Positions 34,189-42,718 of a stretch of DNA of 64,000 nucleotides are shown in pieces. The notes beneath the pieces are model-generated. The model saw only the letters and a list, made by a program, of their open reading frames with translations, was not told where the DNA came from and searched no databases. The translations under genes and the position numbers were made by a program. The DNA comes from CAXXOK01 sp963675655 (GTDB lineage Bacteria; Bacillota; Clostridia; Christensenellales; Aristaeellaceae). The stretch covers positions 1,922,001 through 1,986,000 of the forward strand of contig OY776489.1 in the NCBI GenBank assembly GCA_963675655.1, read 5' to 3'. Every line of letters begins with the position of its first letter. Within the stretch, counting starts at the first letter, position 1.

Positions 34189-34637
34189 GAGGGCTTAGCC
34201 CTTTTGCAGGGGTAAGGGGGCAGCGCCCTTAGAAGCAGATTACTTATATTTGCAGGATGCTGTGAGGATTTACTCTTGCTTGGAATGGATTTCCCGTGCA
34301 AAGCGCGGGAATGAATGGAGTCAAGAGGGCTTAGCCCTTTTGCGAGGGTAAGGGGGCAGCGCCCTTAAAAGCAGATTACTTATATTTGCAGGATGCTGTG
34401 AAGATTTGATCTTGCTTGCAATGGATTTCCCGTGCAAAGCGCGGGAATGAATGGAGTCAAGAGGGCTTAGCCCTTTTACAGGGGTAAGGGGGCAGCGCCT
34501 AAAGCAGATTACTTATATTTGCAGGATGCTGTGAAGATTTGATCTTGCTTGCAATGGATTTCCCGTGCAAAGCACGGGAATGAATGGAGTCAAGAGGGCT
34601 TAGCCCTTTTGCAGGGGTAAGGGGGCAGCGCCCCCTG
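34189..34637 (+). repeat. Tandem array B: three full 133-136 bp units plus a partial fourth, ending at the prfB ribosome binding site
   Basis: Units begin with GAGGGCTTAGCCCTTTT at 34189, 34325, 34461 and 34594 (steps 136, 136, 133). Each holds a stem TTCCCGTGC/GC(G or A)CGGGAA, the hairpin AAGAGGGC-tta-GCCCTTTT, and GGGGTAAGGGGGCAGCGCCC. One copy has A where others have G opposite the same T in the first stem, a change that keeps pairing. The final palindrome stands a few bases before the prfB RBS AAGGAGAG. Sequence is unrelated to array A outside the GGGGCAGCGCCC core. Confidence 0.9.
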
Positions 34638-34648
34638 AAGGAGAGGTT

Positions 34649-35746
34649 ATGGTCGATACCGAACGGTACCAACAGGAATTGAACGCGCTGCGCGATACCA
34701 TTTCCAAGGCGGCGGATGCGCTTGATTTGCCGCGGTTAAGCGAGGAATTGACGGAGCTGAAGGAAGAAATGAACGCTCCCGAGTTCTGGACCGATTTGGA
34801 GCGTTCCACCACGGTCAATCGCCGCGTAAGCCATATTGAAGGTAAAATTGGGCATGTGGACAAGCTGCACGCCCGTTGCGACGACGTGGAAGCGATGCTG
34901 ATGCTTCTGGAAGAAGAGCCGGATGAGGAAATTGGGCAGGAATGCGAGCAGGCGCTGGAAACGCTTCGTGCGGATGCGGACGCGTTGGAACTGGAAACGC
35001 TGATGCGCGGCGAGTATGACGAATGCAATTGCATTTTAAGCCTGCATGCGGGCGCGGGCGGTACCGAAGCGCAGGACTGGACGCAGATGCTGTTTCGCAT
35101 GTACACGCGCTACTGCGAGCGCATGGGCTTTAAAGTAACGGTGAATGATTTGTTGGACGGTGACGAAGCGGGCATTAAAAGTGTTACCTTCCAAGTGGAA
35201 GGCGATAACGCCTACGGCTATCTGCGCAGCGAGCGCGGCGTGCACCGGTTGGTGCGCATCAGCCCGTTCGATTCCAATGCGCGGCGGCATACCAGCTTCA
35301 GCTCGCTGGATGTAGCGCCGATTTTGCCTGCGGATGATAAGTTTGAAGTGAATATGGAAGAGGTGCGTATCGATACGTACCGTGCGGGCGGCGCAGGCGG
35401 CCAGCACGTTAACCGTACCGACTCGGCTGTGCGTATGACGCATATCCCCACAGGTATTGTGGCGCAGTGCCAGAATGAGCGCAGCCAAATCCAAAACCGC
35501 GAAGTCTGCTTGCAAATTTTAAAAAGCCGTTTGATGGAACAGAATATGCGCGAAAAAGAGGAGCAGATGAGCGACATCAAGGGCGAGATGAAGAAAATCG
35601 AGTGGGGCAGCCAGATTCGCAGTTACGTGTTCCAGCCGTATACAATGGTGAAGGATCACCGCACCGGTTTTGAAAGTGGCAACGTGGACGACGTGATGGA
35701 CGGGAATCTGTCCGGCTTTATTACGGCGTACCTGAAGATGCAGTAA
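34649..35746 (+). CDS. prfB: Peptide chain release factor 2, without programmed frameshift
   Basis: RF2 releases peptides at UGA and UAA. The 365-residue protein is full length in one frame, with the anticodon-like tripeptide in RISPFDSNARRH (SPF, about residues 205-207) and the catalytic GGQ in RAGGAGGQHVNRT (about 250-252). In most bacteria codon 25 is CTT followed by an in-frame TGA that forces a +1 shift; here codons 25-26 are CTT GAT (34721-34726), as if one T had been lost, so the autoregulatory shift is gone. It follows array B directly. Confidence 0.97.
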   Translation: MVDTERYQQELNALRDTISKAADALDLPRLSEELTELKEEMNAPEFWTDLERSTTVNRRVSHIEGKIGHVDKLHARCDDVEAMLMLLEEEPDEEIGQECEQALETLRADADALELETLMRGEYDECNCILSLHAGAGGTEAQDWTQMLFRMYTRYCERMGFKVTVNDLLDGDEAGIKSVTFQVEGDNAYGYLRSERGVHRLVRISPFDSNARRHTSFSSLDVAPILPADDKFEVNMEEVRIDTYRAGGAGGQHVNRTDSAVRMTHIPTGIVAQCQNERSQIQNREVCLQILKSRLMEQNMREKEEQMSDIKGEMKKIEWGSQIRSYVFQPYTMVKDHRTGFESGNVDDVMDGNLSGFITAYLKMQ

Positions 35747-35779
35747 GATCGGTAAAAAAGTGAAAATGGAGTAGACGCC

Positions 35780-36523
35780 ATGAATAACGCCGCCGGTTAC
35801 CCCGCCAGAGAGAAGCGCGGACGCGCAGGAAAAACGATCGCATTCCTCCTTTGCTTTATCAGCGGGTTTTCGCTGATTATTGCGGGGTTTTTAGGTGCGG
35901 TTGTATATCGTGTGCGAGATGAACAGCTTTTTCAGGCAGGGATCGACCAGTACATTGTGGCGTACGGGATTTTAAACCAGTCCGACGCGGACGCGTTCGT
36001 ATCCGAAACCATGGATTATTTAAACGGCGTTACAGTGGTATGGCAGCCCACGCTTACCTACCGGGGTCACACGCTGGTTATTCCCCAGACGTTTGCACAG
36101 CATATGGCAACGGTACGGCAGGCGCTGCGGCAGGCGGATGCGCTGTTGCCGCTTGTGGCGATCGGCGCGCTGCTGCTATCGGCGCTTTGCCTGCTTTTAG
36201 GCCGGCGCAAAGCCGCCCGGCGCGGATATTACAGCGGCGCTGTGCTGGCGTTGCTTTCGCTTGCTGGGCTTTTAGCCTGGGGGGCACTGGATTTTAACGG
36301 CTTCTGGTCGTGGCTGCATTACACGTTTATTCCAGATGGTATTTTCAATATTGCAACGGAGGTTATGCAGCTGTTTCCGCAGGCGTTGTTTGCGGATTAT
36401 ATTCAACCGGTCGGGCTTGCGTTTGCGCTGGTGATCGCCGCTGTTATGCTGTGGGCGCCGGTGATCCTCGGGCTCAGGTGGCTTACGGGCCGTGACCGCA
36501 GCAGAATAAAGAAGGGTGTATAA
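35780..36523 (+). CDS. TIGR01906/DUF1461 family integral membrane protein
   Basis: The 247-residue protein has five likely transmembrane helices: one near residues 20-42 after a basic N-terminus, an extracytoplasmic stretch of about 70 residues, then helices near 118-138, 150-170, 210-230. The loop LDFNGFWSWLHYTFIPDGIFN and the LFPQALFADYI stretch match the conserved region of this family of unknown function. It sits between prfB and tsaD with short gaps and may be co-transcribed with them. Confidence 0.85.
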   Translation: MNNAAGYPAREKRGRAGKTIAFLLCFISGFSLIIAGFLGAVVYRVRDEQLFQAGIDQYIVAYGILNQSDADAFVSETMDYLNGVTVVWQPTLTYRGHTLVIPQTFAQHMATVRQALRQADALLPLVAIGALLLSALCLLLGRRKAARRGYYSGAVLALLSLAGLLAWGALDFNGFWSWLHYTFIPDGIFNIATEVMQLFPQALFADYIQPVGLAFALVIAAVMLWAPVILGLRWLTGRDRSRIKKGV

Positions 36524-36524
36524 G

Positions 36525-37589
36525 ATGCCGGTAGATACCGTAAAAGAACGGCAACAAAAAATAGAAACAGTACGCAGCAAGGAAACGGTGCGCATTTTGG
36601 CGCTGGAGTCCAGCTGTGATGAAACGGCGGCTGCCGTAATTGAAAATGGCCGCGCGATTATTAGCAATGTCATTTTTTCGCAGGTGGATGTGCATGCCTT
36701 GTATGGCGGCGTCGTGCCGGAAATTGCCAGCCGCGCGCATGTGGACGCCTGCGACCGTGTGATTGACCGCGCGCTTGCGGATGCCGGCATGCGCCTTGCG
36801 GATGTGGATGCGCTGGCGGTTACCTACGGCCCCGGACTGGTCGGCGCTTTGCTGACAGGCGTCAGCTGTATGAAGGGGCTAAGCTATGCGACGGGTTTGC
36901 CGCTGATACCCGTAAACCATATTGAGGGGCATGTAAGCGCTAACTACCTTTCTACGCCTGCGCTTACGCCGCCGTTCGTGTGCTTGGTTGCCAGCGGTGG
37001 ACACAGCCATTTGGTACAGGTGGAGGATTACGGCGTATACCGCCTGCTGGGGCAAACGGTGGACGACGCGGCCGGCGAGGCGTTTGATAAGGGCGCCCGT
37101 GTGTTGGGGCTTCCCTATCCTGGTGGTCCGCTGCTGAGCAAGCTGGCGGAAACAGGGGATGACAGCGCTTTTAAACTGCCGCATCCCAACCCCGAAGGGA
37201 AGTACGATTTCAGCTTTTCCGGGCTGAAAACCGCATTTATCAATACCTGCCACAAATTGACGCAAGCCGGGCAGGAACTGCCCAAAGCCGATTTGGCGGC
37301 GAGCTACCAGAAAGCCATTGTGGATAGCCTGTGTGAGCGCGCAATGCGCGCAATTACGGATAGCGGGCTAACGACGCTTTGCCTTGCGGGCGGTGTGAGC
37401 GCAAACCAACTACTGCGCAGGCGTATGCAGGCGTTGGCCGAGGAAAAGGGCATTACCCTTTGTATGCCGGCTTTGGGCTTGTGCACCGATAATGCCGCGA
37501 TGATCGGCAGCGCCGCCTACTACCGCCTGCTTCGCGGCGAAACCGCGCCGCTGACGCTGAACGCCGTGCCAACGTTACCCTTGCTGTAA
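36525..37589 (+). CDS. tsaD: tRNA N6-adenosine threonylcarbamoyltransferase TsaD
   Basis: TsaD, with TsaB, TsaC and TsaE, makes t6A at position 37 of ANN-decoding tRNAs. The 354-residue protein has ILALESSCDETAAAVI at the start of the ASKHA fold, the metal-binding NHIEGH (about residues 125-130), ASGGHSHL, DDAAGEAFDKGARVLGLPYPGGP and FSGLKTA. ATG at 36525 was chosen because AGAAGGG lies 8 bases upstream and overlap with the previous gene is avoided. TsaB/TsaE partners are not in the window. About 20 residues before the fold are extra compared with most family members. Confidence 0.97.
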   Translation: MPVDTVKERQQKIETVRSKETVRILALESSCDETAAAVIENGRAIISNVIFSQVDVHALYGGVVPEIASRAHVDACDRVIDRALADAGMRLADVDALAVTYGPGLVGALLTGVSCMKGLSYATGLPLIPVNHIEGHVSANYLSTPALTPPFVCLVASGGHSHLVQVEDYGVYRLLGQTVDDAAGEAFDKGARVLGLPYPGGPLLSKLAETGDDSAFKLPHPNPEGKYDFSFSGLKTAFINTCHKLTQAGQELPKADLAASYQKAIVDSLCERAMRAITDSGLTTLCLAGGVSANQLLRRRMQALAEEKGITLCMPALGLCTDNAAMIGSAAYYRLLRGETAPLTLNAVPTLPLL

Positions 37590-37606
37590 AACAGCCGTTT
37601 GGTATA

Positions 37607-37635
37607 TTGACGTACTTGTATGGCAATGGTACAAT
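37607..37635 (+). promoter_or_regulatory. Sigma-A-type promoter for the GntR gene
   Basis: TTGACG (37607-37612), a 17-base spacer and TACAAT (37630-37635) form a strong promoter with a predicted start near 37642. A second TATAAT at 37654-37659 lacks a good -35 box. Confidence 0.72.
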
Positions 37636-37644
37636 ACCGGTATT
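37633..37644. promoter_or_regulatory. Perfect 12-base palindrome over the GntR promoter, candidate operator
   Basis: AATACCGGTATT is self-complementary over its full length and covers the end of the -10 box and the start site. FCD-type GntR regulators bind short palindromes of this kind and commonly repress themselves, so autoregulation is likely. Confidence 0.5.
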
Positions 37645-37707
37645 AGAACCACGTATAATATAGGCTAGCCGCGTAGTACGGCAACACCTGCGAAAAGAGG
37701 CGGGGCC

Positions 37708-38403
37708 ATGACGATTACCGAGCGCTATGCGAGTGAAACAGCGCGGGATTATGCGTTGCGGATGCTCAAGCGAAGTATAGTATCGCTGGAGTTAAAACCC
37801 GGAATGATGCTCAGCGAGAACGAGCTTTCCGTAGCGTTGGGACTCAGCCGTACACCCATCCGCGAAGCACTGATTGAACTGGGGAAAACCCGCATTGTGG
37901 AGGTGCTGCCCCAACGCGGCAGCCGCATTTCGCTGATCGATTGCGATCTGGTAGAGGAAGCGCGGTTCTTGCGTACCGTACTGGAAAAAGCAATTATCGA
38001 GCAAGCTTGCGAATTAGCCCCGACGCTGGATTTTTCGGTGGCGCAGGCCAATGTGAAGCTACAAAAGTTTTATCTGGAAAACCATCTGCTGGATAAACTG
38101 ATGGAACTGGATAACGATTTTCACCGGGAGTTTTTCCGGCTGACCAACCGGCTGCAAACCCAACAATTGCTGGCAGGCATGACCCTGCATTTTGACCGAC
38201 TGCGCAGCTTGAGCCTGATCGACATTGATGCTAGCGGCATCGTCAAGGATCACGGGCTACTGCTGGAGGCGGTGCGCAAGGGCGATAAAGCAGAAGCACT
38301 GGCGATACTGACCATACACCTCAACCGCAGCAAGCTGGATGAAAAAACGCTGCGGGGACGATACCCCGCGTATTTTAAGCCCGAAGCGGAGACCTGTGCC
38401 TGA
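37708..38403 (+). CDS. GntR family regulator, FCD (FadR) subfamily
   Basis: The 231-residue protein has an N-terminal winged helix (about residues 10-75) with LKPGMMLSENELSVALGLSRTPIREALIELG, the typical GntR recognition region, and an all-helical FCD ligand domain with likely metal ligands in LMELDNDFHREFFRLTN (Asp/His) and a C-terminal AILTIHLNRSK histidine. Such regulators answer to carboxylic or sugar acids. It is a lone gene with no catabolic neighbours, so its targets are elsewhere or only itself. Confidence 0.9.
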   Translation: MTITERYASETARDYALRMLKRSIVSLELKPGMMLSENELSVALGLSRTPIREALIELGKTRIVEVLPQRGSRISLIDCDLVEEARFLRTVLEKAIIEQACELAPTLDFSVAQANVKLQKFYLENHLLDKLMELDNDFHREFFRLTNRLQTQQLLAGMTLHFDRLRSLSLIDIDASGIVKDHGLLLEAVRKGDKAEALAILTIHLNRSKLDEKTLRGRYPAYFKPEAETCA

Positions 38404-38416
38404 ACGATTGCAATTT

Positions 38417-38451
38417 ACAAGCCCGGTGCTGGTCATCAGCGTCGGGCTTGT
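38417..38451 (+). terminator. Probable terminator after the GntR gene
   Basis: ACAAGCCCG (38417-38425) pairs with CGGGCTTGT (38443-38451) with an inner GCTG/CAGC stem. The U-tract is poor (TATCAT), so termination may be weak. Confidence 0.45.
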
Positions 38452-38698
38452 ATCATGTATCCGCGAGAAAGAGAAGAAACCGTGGATACTGTTTATGAAT
38501 AATATAAATCGGATGGCGTATTACTGCTGGAATCGTAAGGTTTCGGCTGTTGGATAGTCAGTTTTGCCTATCTCCTACCTCCATATTTGCGTAAAAGCAC
38601 TGGATGAGGCGAATATCATACCGGCGTCATTTGGAAAACGCGATATGCCTTGCCTGCCAACGTGAATACAAGTTAAAAATGCTGATTTCACTCCAAAT

Positions 38699-38930
38699 CA
38701 AAACCACCGGCTAAGCCGGTGGTATGCACCGCGCCTTCAAGGCGAATTTACTGGCCGCGTCTCAAGACGCACTGAACGATCTATCAATTACAATGATTGC
38801 ACTACTGCTCGTAAACGAGCCATAATCCATGCGTTTATATTTTGGGCGGCAAACAACTTGTCATTCGCTTCGCCCTACGTCTGAAAGCTAAAGCAATTCA
38901 TTTTCACCAGCTCAGCTGGTGGATTTATAA
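38699..38930. mobile_element. IS200/IS605-like remnant or non-autonomous hairpin-ended element
   Basis: The 38404-39011 interval has no gene. Within it a cluster of imperfect-to-perfect hairpins resembles the subterminal ends of IS200/IS605 elements: ACCACCGGCT/AGCCGGTGGT (38703-38723), CGCCTT/AAGGCG, GCGTCT/AGACGC, GCTCG/CGAGC, and near the right end CACCAGCT/AGCTGGTG (38905-38921) followed by GATTTATAAC. No transposase (TnpA) or TnpB coding sequence lies between the ends, so it would be a passive derivative of about 230 bases. A structured small RNA is the main alternative. 38452-38698 shows nothing identifiable. Confidence 0.45.
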
Positions 38931-38943
38931 CGCTAAAGCTTGC

Positions 38944-38976
38944 ATAAAAAACCCGGCGCAAGCACTGCGCCGGGTT
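38944..38976 (-). terminator. Terminator for the minus-strand membrane protein gene
   Basis: AACCCGGCGCA (38950-38960) pairs with TGCGCCGGGTT (38966-38976) across a 5-base loop. Read on the minus strand the stem is followed by T6, giving a strong intrinsic terminator 36 bases beyond the stop at 39012. Confidence 0.85.
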
Positions 38977-39011
38977 AAAACGTTATTCTTGTGATGGCGA
39001 AAAACGCTGCT

Positions 39012-40328
39012 TTAGAATGTGCTGCCGGTAGACAGCAGATAGTAGATGTAGTAGCCGCCGGAATACACGTGCCAGAGCAGCAGTACAAAGCTAACGAAGA
39101 ATGCTGCAGAACGTAGGTTCAGCTCCGCCCGGACTTTGCTAAGCGTTCCGGACGAGATGGAGCCGTCATCCGCAGCTTTCAGCATCCATAGCCTACGCTC
39201 CCGGTAGCGGCCGATTGCATCTACAAACGGCGGCAGACTGACAACCCACAGCATGAAAGAGGAGCTCATGCTGGCCCAGTTGAAGTTGCCATGGTTCAGG
39301 CGTACGCCGGTTTCGCGGAAGAACATAGCTTCCAGCACGCTGAATAATACCATCAGCAGCGTAAGGGAAAGTATGGCGTTTTTAAACATGCCCTTCTGAT
39401 AGCTGCATGCCAGTGCAAACAGCGGGAAAGCCGACATCAATAGCATGTTGCGGATTGCAAGCCAAACATCCTGCCAGCTGGCGCCAAAGGATACGCCGCT
39501 TGTGTAGGGCACAACTACACCCGTATAATACAGGTATTGCAGCATAAAGTATGCGACTGCAGGCACGAATGCGAGAATGATTTGCAGAAAATACCGGCTG
39601 TTTTTCGGATGCTGTATCCACTGCCATAAAAAGAAGATGGCCGCCGCCGGAATGAGAGCCTGCATAAAGGTGGGCTTGCAAGCGAGGCTGACCATGGAAA
39701 GCAAGGCCAATACAATTACCTTACGCCAGGGGAGCATGGCGTTTGCACCGTCATGCGGTAAACGCGCTACAAAAACGTACCAGCAATGTACGGTATAGGG
39801 CACGCACAGCATCGCCGTTACCAGTACCGCAAGCTGCGTGGGATTATGCCATACAGTCGGCGAACCGATACCCTTGTATACATCCGCATTGACGGCGGCG
39901 ATGCGCACAGGGGTCACCAGCATCATAAGCAGCGCGACGACGGTAATGGCGCCGCGGGTCAGCTGCCCTTTGCTCATAACCGTCACATAGCGTATCACCA
40001 GCAAGTACAACAGCCCTTTGCAAACCGCGCATACAAGGGCGGCTGCCCACGATAGCGGCATGCCAATTTGAAATAGCGCCGCAACAAGCAGGTGCCATAC
40101 CGGATAAGCCAAACGGCTGGTAATGCTGTGTAAATCGGTAAAGACAAACTCGCTGGCGATAACGGCGTGTTTATACAAATCACTGTTGACATTGGCAAAT
40201 TCCCACAAGTACATAAACAGGGAAAACGCACTGAGCACGGCAAGCGCCACCCATGCAGACCAATGAAAACCAGCTGCTTGGCCGCGTCTGCGCAGGTCGC
40301 GATCCAACTGGACCGGATCAAACATCAT
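39012..40328 (-). CDS. Polytopic membrane protein of unknown function, GT-C-like
   Basis: The 438-residue protein has about ten hydrophobic segments. The first extracytoplasmic loop carries EFANVNSDLYKHAV and later loops carry VNADVYKGIGSPTVWHNP and RLNHGNFNWASMS. The acidic residues after helix 1 recall GT-C glycosyltransferases, as does the 545-residue protein at 10776, but no family is recognised with confidence. The start follows GGAGG by 10 bases. It shares the minus strand with the acyltransferase genes upstream (40419-43479), separated by 90 bases, and ends at a strong terminator. A role in exporting or decorating a lipid-linked glycan is inference. Confidence 0.72.
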   Translation of the reverse strand: MMFDPVQLDRDLRRRGQAAGFHWSAWVALAVLSAFSLFMYLWEFANVNSDLYKHAVIASEFVFTDLHSITSRLAYPVWHLLVAALFQIGMPLSWAAALVCAVCKGLLYLLVIRYVTVMSKGQLTRGAITVVALLMMLVTPVRIAAVNADVYKGIGSPTVWHNPTQLAVLVTAMLCVPYTVHCWYVFVARLPHDGANAMLPWRKVIVLALLSMVSLACKPTFMQALIPAAAIFFLWQWIQHPKNSRYFLQIILAFVPAVAYFMLQYLYYTGVVVPYTSGVSFGASWQDVWLAIRNMLLMSAFPLFALACSYQKGMFKNAILSLTLLMVLFSVLEAMFFRETGVRLNHGNFNWASMSSSFMLWVVSLPPFVDAIGRYRERRLWMLKAADDGSISSGTLSKVRAELNLRSAAFFVSFVLLLWHVYSGGYYIYYLLSTGSTF

Positions 40329-40418
40329 GAGGTGTATTCCTCCTTATTTCTGGCAAAACATTGCTGCGTAGCAAAATGGCAGGAATGTTCATGCGACGAG
40401 TAAACATAGTTATATACG

Positions 40419-42632
40419 CTAGGTACGGCCGGATTCCTCCTGCGCCGCTGCATCCGGTGCTATTTGCTGCGCCTGATGCTCTTGTGCGGCCAGCCGCAAG
40501 TGGTAACGCTGCCGGTTGAATTTATGGGCTCCCAACTGTGACAGTTCCTGTTCTTCCGCCTGATACAGTTTCTCCATACCGGCTTGCAGTTCGCCGACAA
40601 TGCGCAGCTTCTCCTGCGTGGCGGGCTCTTCCGGCCGGTATTCGATGCCCTGTCCAAAACTGATGGTACGCAGCCGCTTGCTGGCATAAATCGGGATGAA
40701 AACCGCCTTCTTATGCGTTTTTTGGTAGTAGACCGGTGCGATCATGGCAAAGCCGGTATACAAATCACCGACGCCTTCGGAGACGTATCCCTTCTGGCCG
40801 GGGGTTTCGGTTTCGCCGCGTTCGGGAAAAACGAGTATATTGTCGCCGGCTTGCATGGCTTCAATGGTTTTGCGGAAGGTTTTAATCAGCTCCCGCGGAT
40901 TGCTGCGGTATACGGGTATGGCTTCCAGGCTGTTAAAAACCCATAGACACAAGGGACAGATGATTTTTGTCAGCGGCATCTTCAGAAAATTCGGCAGCCA
41001 TTTCTGGCGGATAAGCGTATTTTCGTAAATGTAGCGGACGATAACGTCCTTCTCCATCATGCTGGAGATGCACCATGGGCGAAAACTGATGGGAATATAC
41101 AGGTTGGTTACCACCGGGCCATAGAGCTCGCCGTGGTTGCTAACCAGTATAATGGACCCCTCCTCGTACCCATCGGCGTTGCGCACACCGATGACGCGGT
41201 GGTAATACAGCGGCCGCAGCAGCAGCACGATCAGCTTTACGCCAAAACGGTTTTTATGCTTTTTCACCACAACTTCGTCCAACTGCTTTTTTAGCGCCGG
41301 ATTATCTTCGTCGTGTAGGGTCAGAAAACGCTTCAGCTTTTCAAAATGGCGGTTATTCATGGGAAAATGCAGCACACTGAAAAGCGCGGCTACCAACAGT
41401 AAAAGCGGCGGTGCGACCATCAGCGGACGGAAGCTGGACAGAATATCCGTAAAGTCCAGCGTCGTCCAATCGACACCGGCCGGCAGGCACAAAAATGCCA
41501 GTAAAACCAGCGCGATCATCTGCCCAAACAGAATGGCCATCTCGGTATACACGGCACGAATCCGGTCGTATCCGCGCATATGGTTTTGCAGCCCGTATTC
41601 GGCTACCTCTGTCATATCCCGCTCCATTTGAGCCAAGCTGGTTACCGATATCGAAAGGCCGCTGGAGCACAGCCCGAGAATGAGGTAACTGAATATGAAG
41701 TTGGGGATGTGCCCAAGCTGGCGGTAAAACAGCACCAGACCGTAAAACCACAAAAACAGGCCGATCAACAACATGTTAAGCTGCGTGGGTCTGCGCCGCC
41801 CAAGATGGCGGAAGATAAAATCCGTACCCTCGCGCATGATGATGGTACACGCCACGGAAACCGCCAGCCCGATAATGATTTCGCCGGATGTGATGCCGAT
41901 AAAGGTATATACCATCACCAGCGTTACTTGTAGCGCCATCAGTATCAGCATATGCAGGCGCTGATACGCGCCGTAAGCATGCACGGTGCGCAGCTCTCGG
42001 TCTATGCTTTCCACCATTTGCGTGTCTATCGTTTCGGTTTCTCGCTCCATGGCGATCACGCGGCGTTCCCGCCAGTGGGTGTAACTTTCCAGCAGCAGGC
42101 TCAAGCCATAACCGCCAAGCGTTTGCCAGGCGGTAATACCCGGCAGTGTTTGGAAAAAGAGCAGAGCAATCACGCCTGCCGCAACGATCTGCAAACCGGC
42201 GTACAGCCAAATGAATCCGGCTTTGCCGATGCGCCCGCGCATAACATCGGCAGTCAGACGGCGGCTGATGATTGCGCGCATGGTAAGCACCAGAACCACG
42301 GTAAACAACGCCCATACGTAGGGTGTTGTGGTAAAAATGGGGTAAATCGTAAAAAGAATCAGGGAAAACAGCAACATAACCACCAGCAGCAGGGTACCCA
42401 GTACGCGCAGCCGGTGGGTCAAATATTTGCGGTTTTCGCCCAGAAAGGTCTGTGTATAGGTGGTGGCGACGGTGCCGGTCATTAGCAAAGCGCCTCCCAG
42501 AATGGGTAAAAGGCCGTACGCACTGCTGACCGACATGGAATACAGGTAATTATACAGGGTGCTAAGCGACATCATCACCAGCATTACCCGTCGCGAGCTG
42601 GCCCAGGTACGTTGCTTTTCCTGTTGTTGCAA
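40419..42632 (-). CDS. Multi-pass (MFS-like) membrane domain fused to a PlsC-like acyltransferase domain
   Basis: About residues 15-440 form eleven or twelve transmembrane helices in an MFS-like pattern; about 480-690 form a PlsC (1-acylglycerol-3-phosphate acyltransferase) domain with SIILVSNHGELYGPV (motif I) and NILVFPERGE (motif III). Motif I should read NHX4D; here the Asp is Gly (NHX4GP), so activity is uncertain. The layout recalls lysophospholipid transporter-acyltransferase fusions but the sequence is not LplT-Aas. TTG at 42632 was chosen because AAAGGAG lies 9 bases upstream and a promoter at 42719-42748 would leave almost no leader for the alternative ATG at 42707 (762 residues). 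Confidence 0.82.
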   Translation of the reverse strand: MQQQEKQRTWASSRRVMLVMMSLSTLYNYLYSMSVSSAYGLLPILGGALLMTGTVATTYTQTFLGENRKYLTHRLRVLGTLLLVVMLLFSLILFTIYPIFTTTPYVWALFTVVLVLTMRAIISRRLTADVMRGRIGKAGFIWLYAGLQIVAAGVIALLFFQTLPGITAWQTLGGYGLSLLLESYTHWRERRVIAMERETETIDTQMVESIDRELRTVHAYGAYQRLHMLILMALQVTLVMVYTFIGITSGEIIIGLAVSVACTIIMREGTDFIFRHLGRRRPTQLNMLLIGLFLWFYGLVLFYRQLGHIPNFIFSYLILGLCSSGLSISVTSLAQMERDMTEVAEYGLQNHMRGYDRIRAVYTEMAILFGQMIALVLLAFLCLPAGVDWTTLDFTDILSSFRPLMVAPPLLLLVAALFSVLHFPMNNRHFEKLKRFLTLHDEDNPALKKQLDEVVVKKHKNRFGVKLIVLLLRPLYYHRVIGVRNADGYEEGSIILVSNHGELYGPVVTNLYIPISFRPWCISSMMEKDVIVRYIYENTLIRQKWLPNFLKMPLTKIICPLCLWVFNSLEAIPVYRSNPRELIKTFRKTIEAMQAGDNILVFPERGETETPGQKGYVSEGVGDLYTGFAMIAPVYYQKTHKKAVFIPIYASKRLRTISFGQGIEYRPEEPATQEKLRIVGELQAGMEKLYQAEEQELSQLGAHKFNRQRYHLRLAAQEHQAQQIAPDAAAQEESGRT

Positions 42633-42718
42633 GGGCGTTCGCTCCTTTGGCATCGCTGCAGCCAGCGGAACGCGCAAGCGGGGTTCCGCATGGTCTGATA
42701 ACTCCATATGAACACTTC

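Noticed and set aside
34649..34730. Programmed frameshift in prfB
   Set aside because: The frame is continuous through codon 25 (CTT GAT), so no shift is required.
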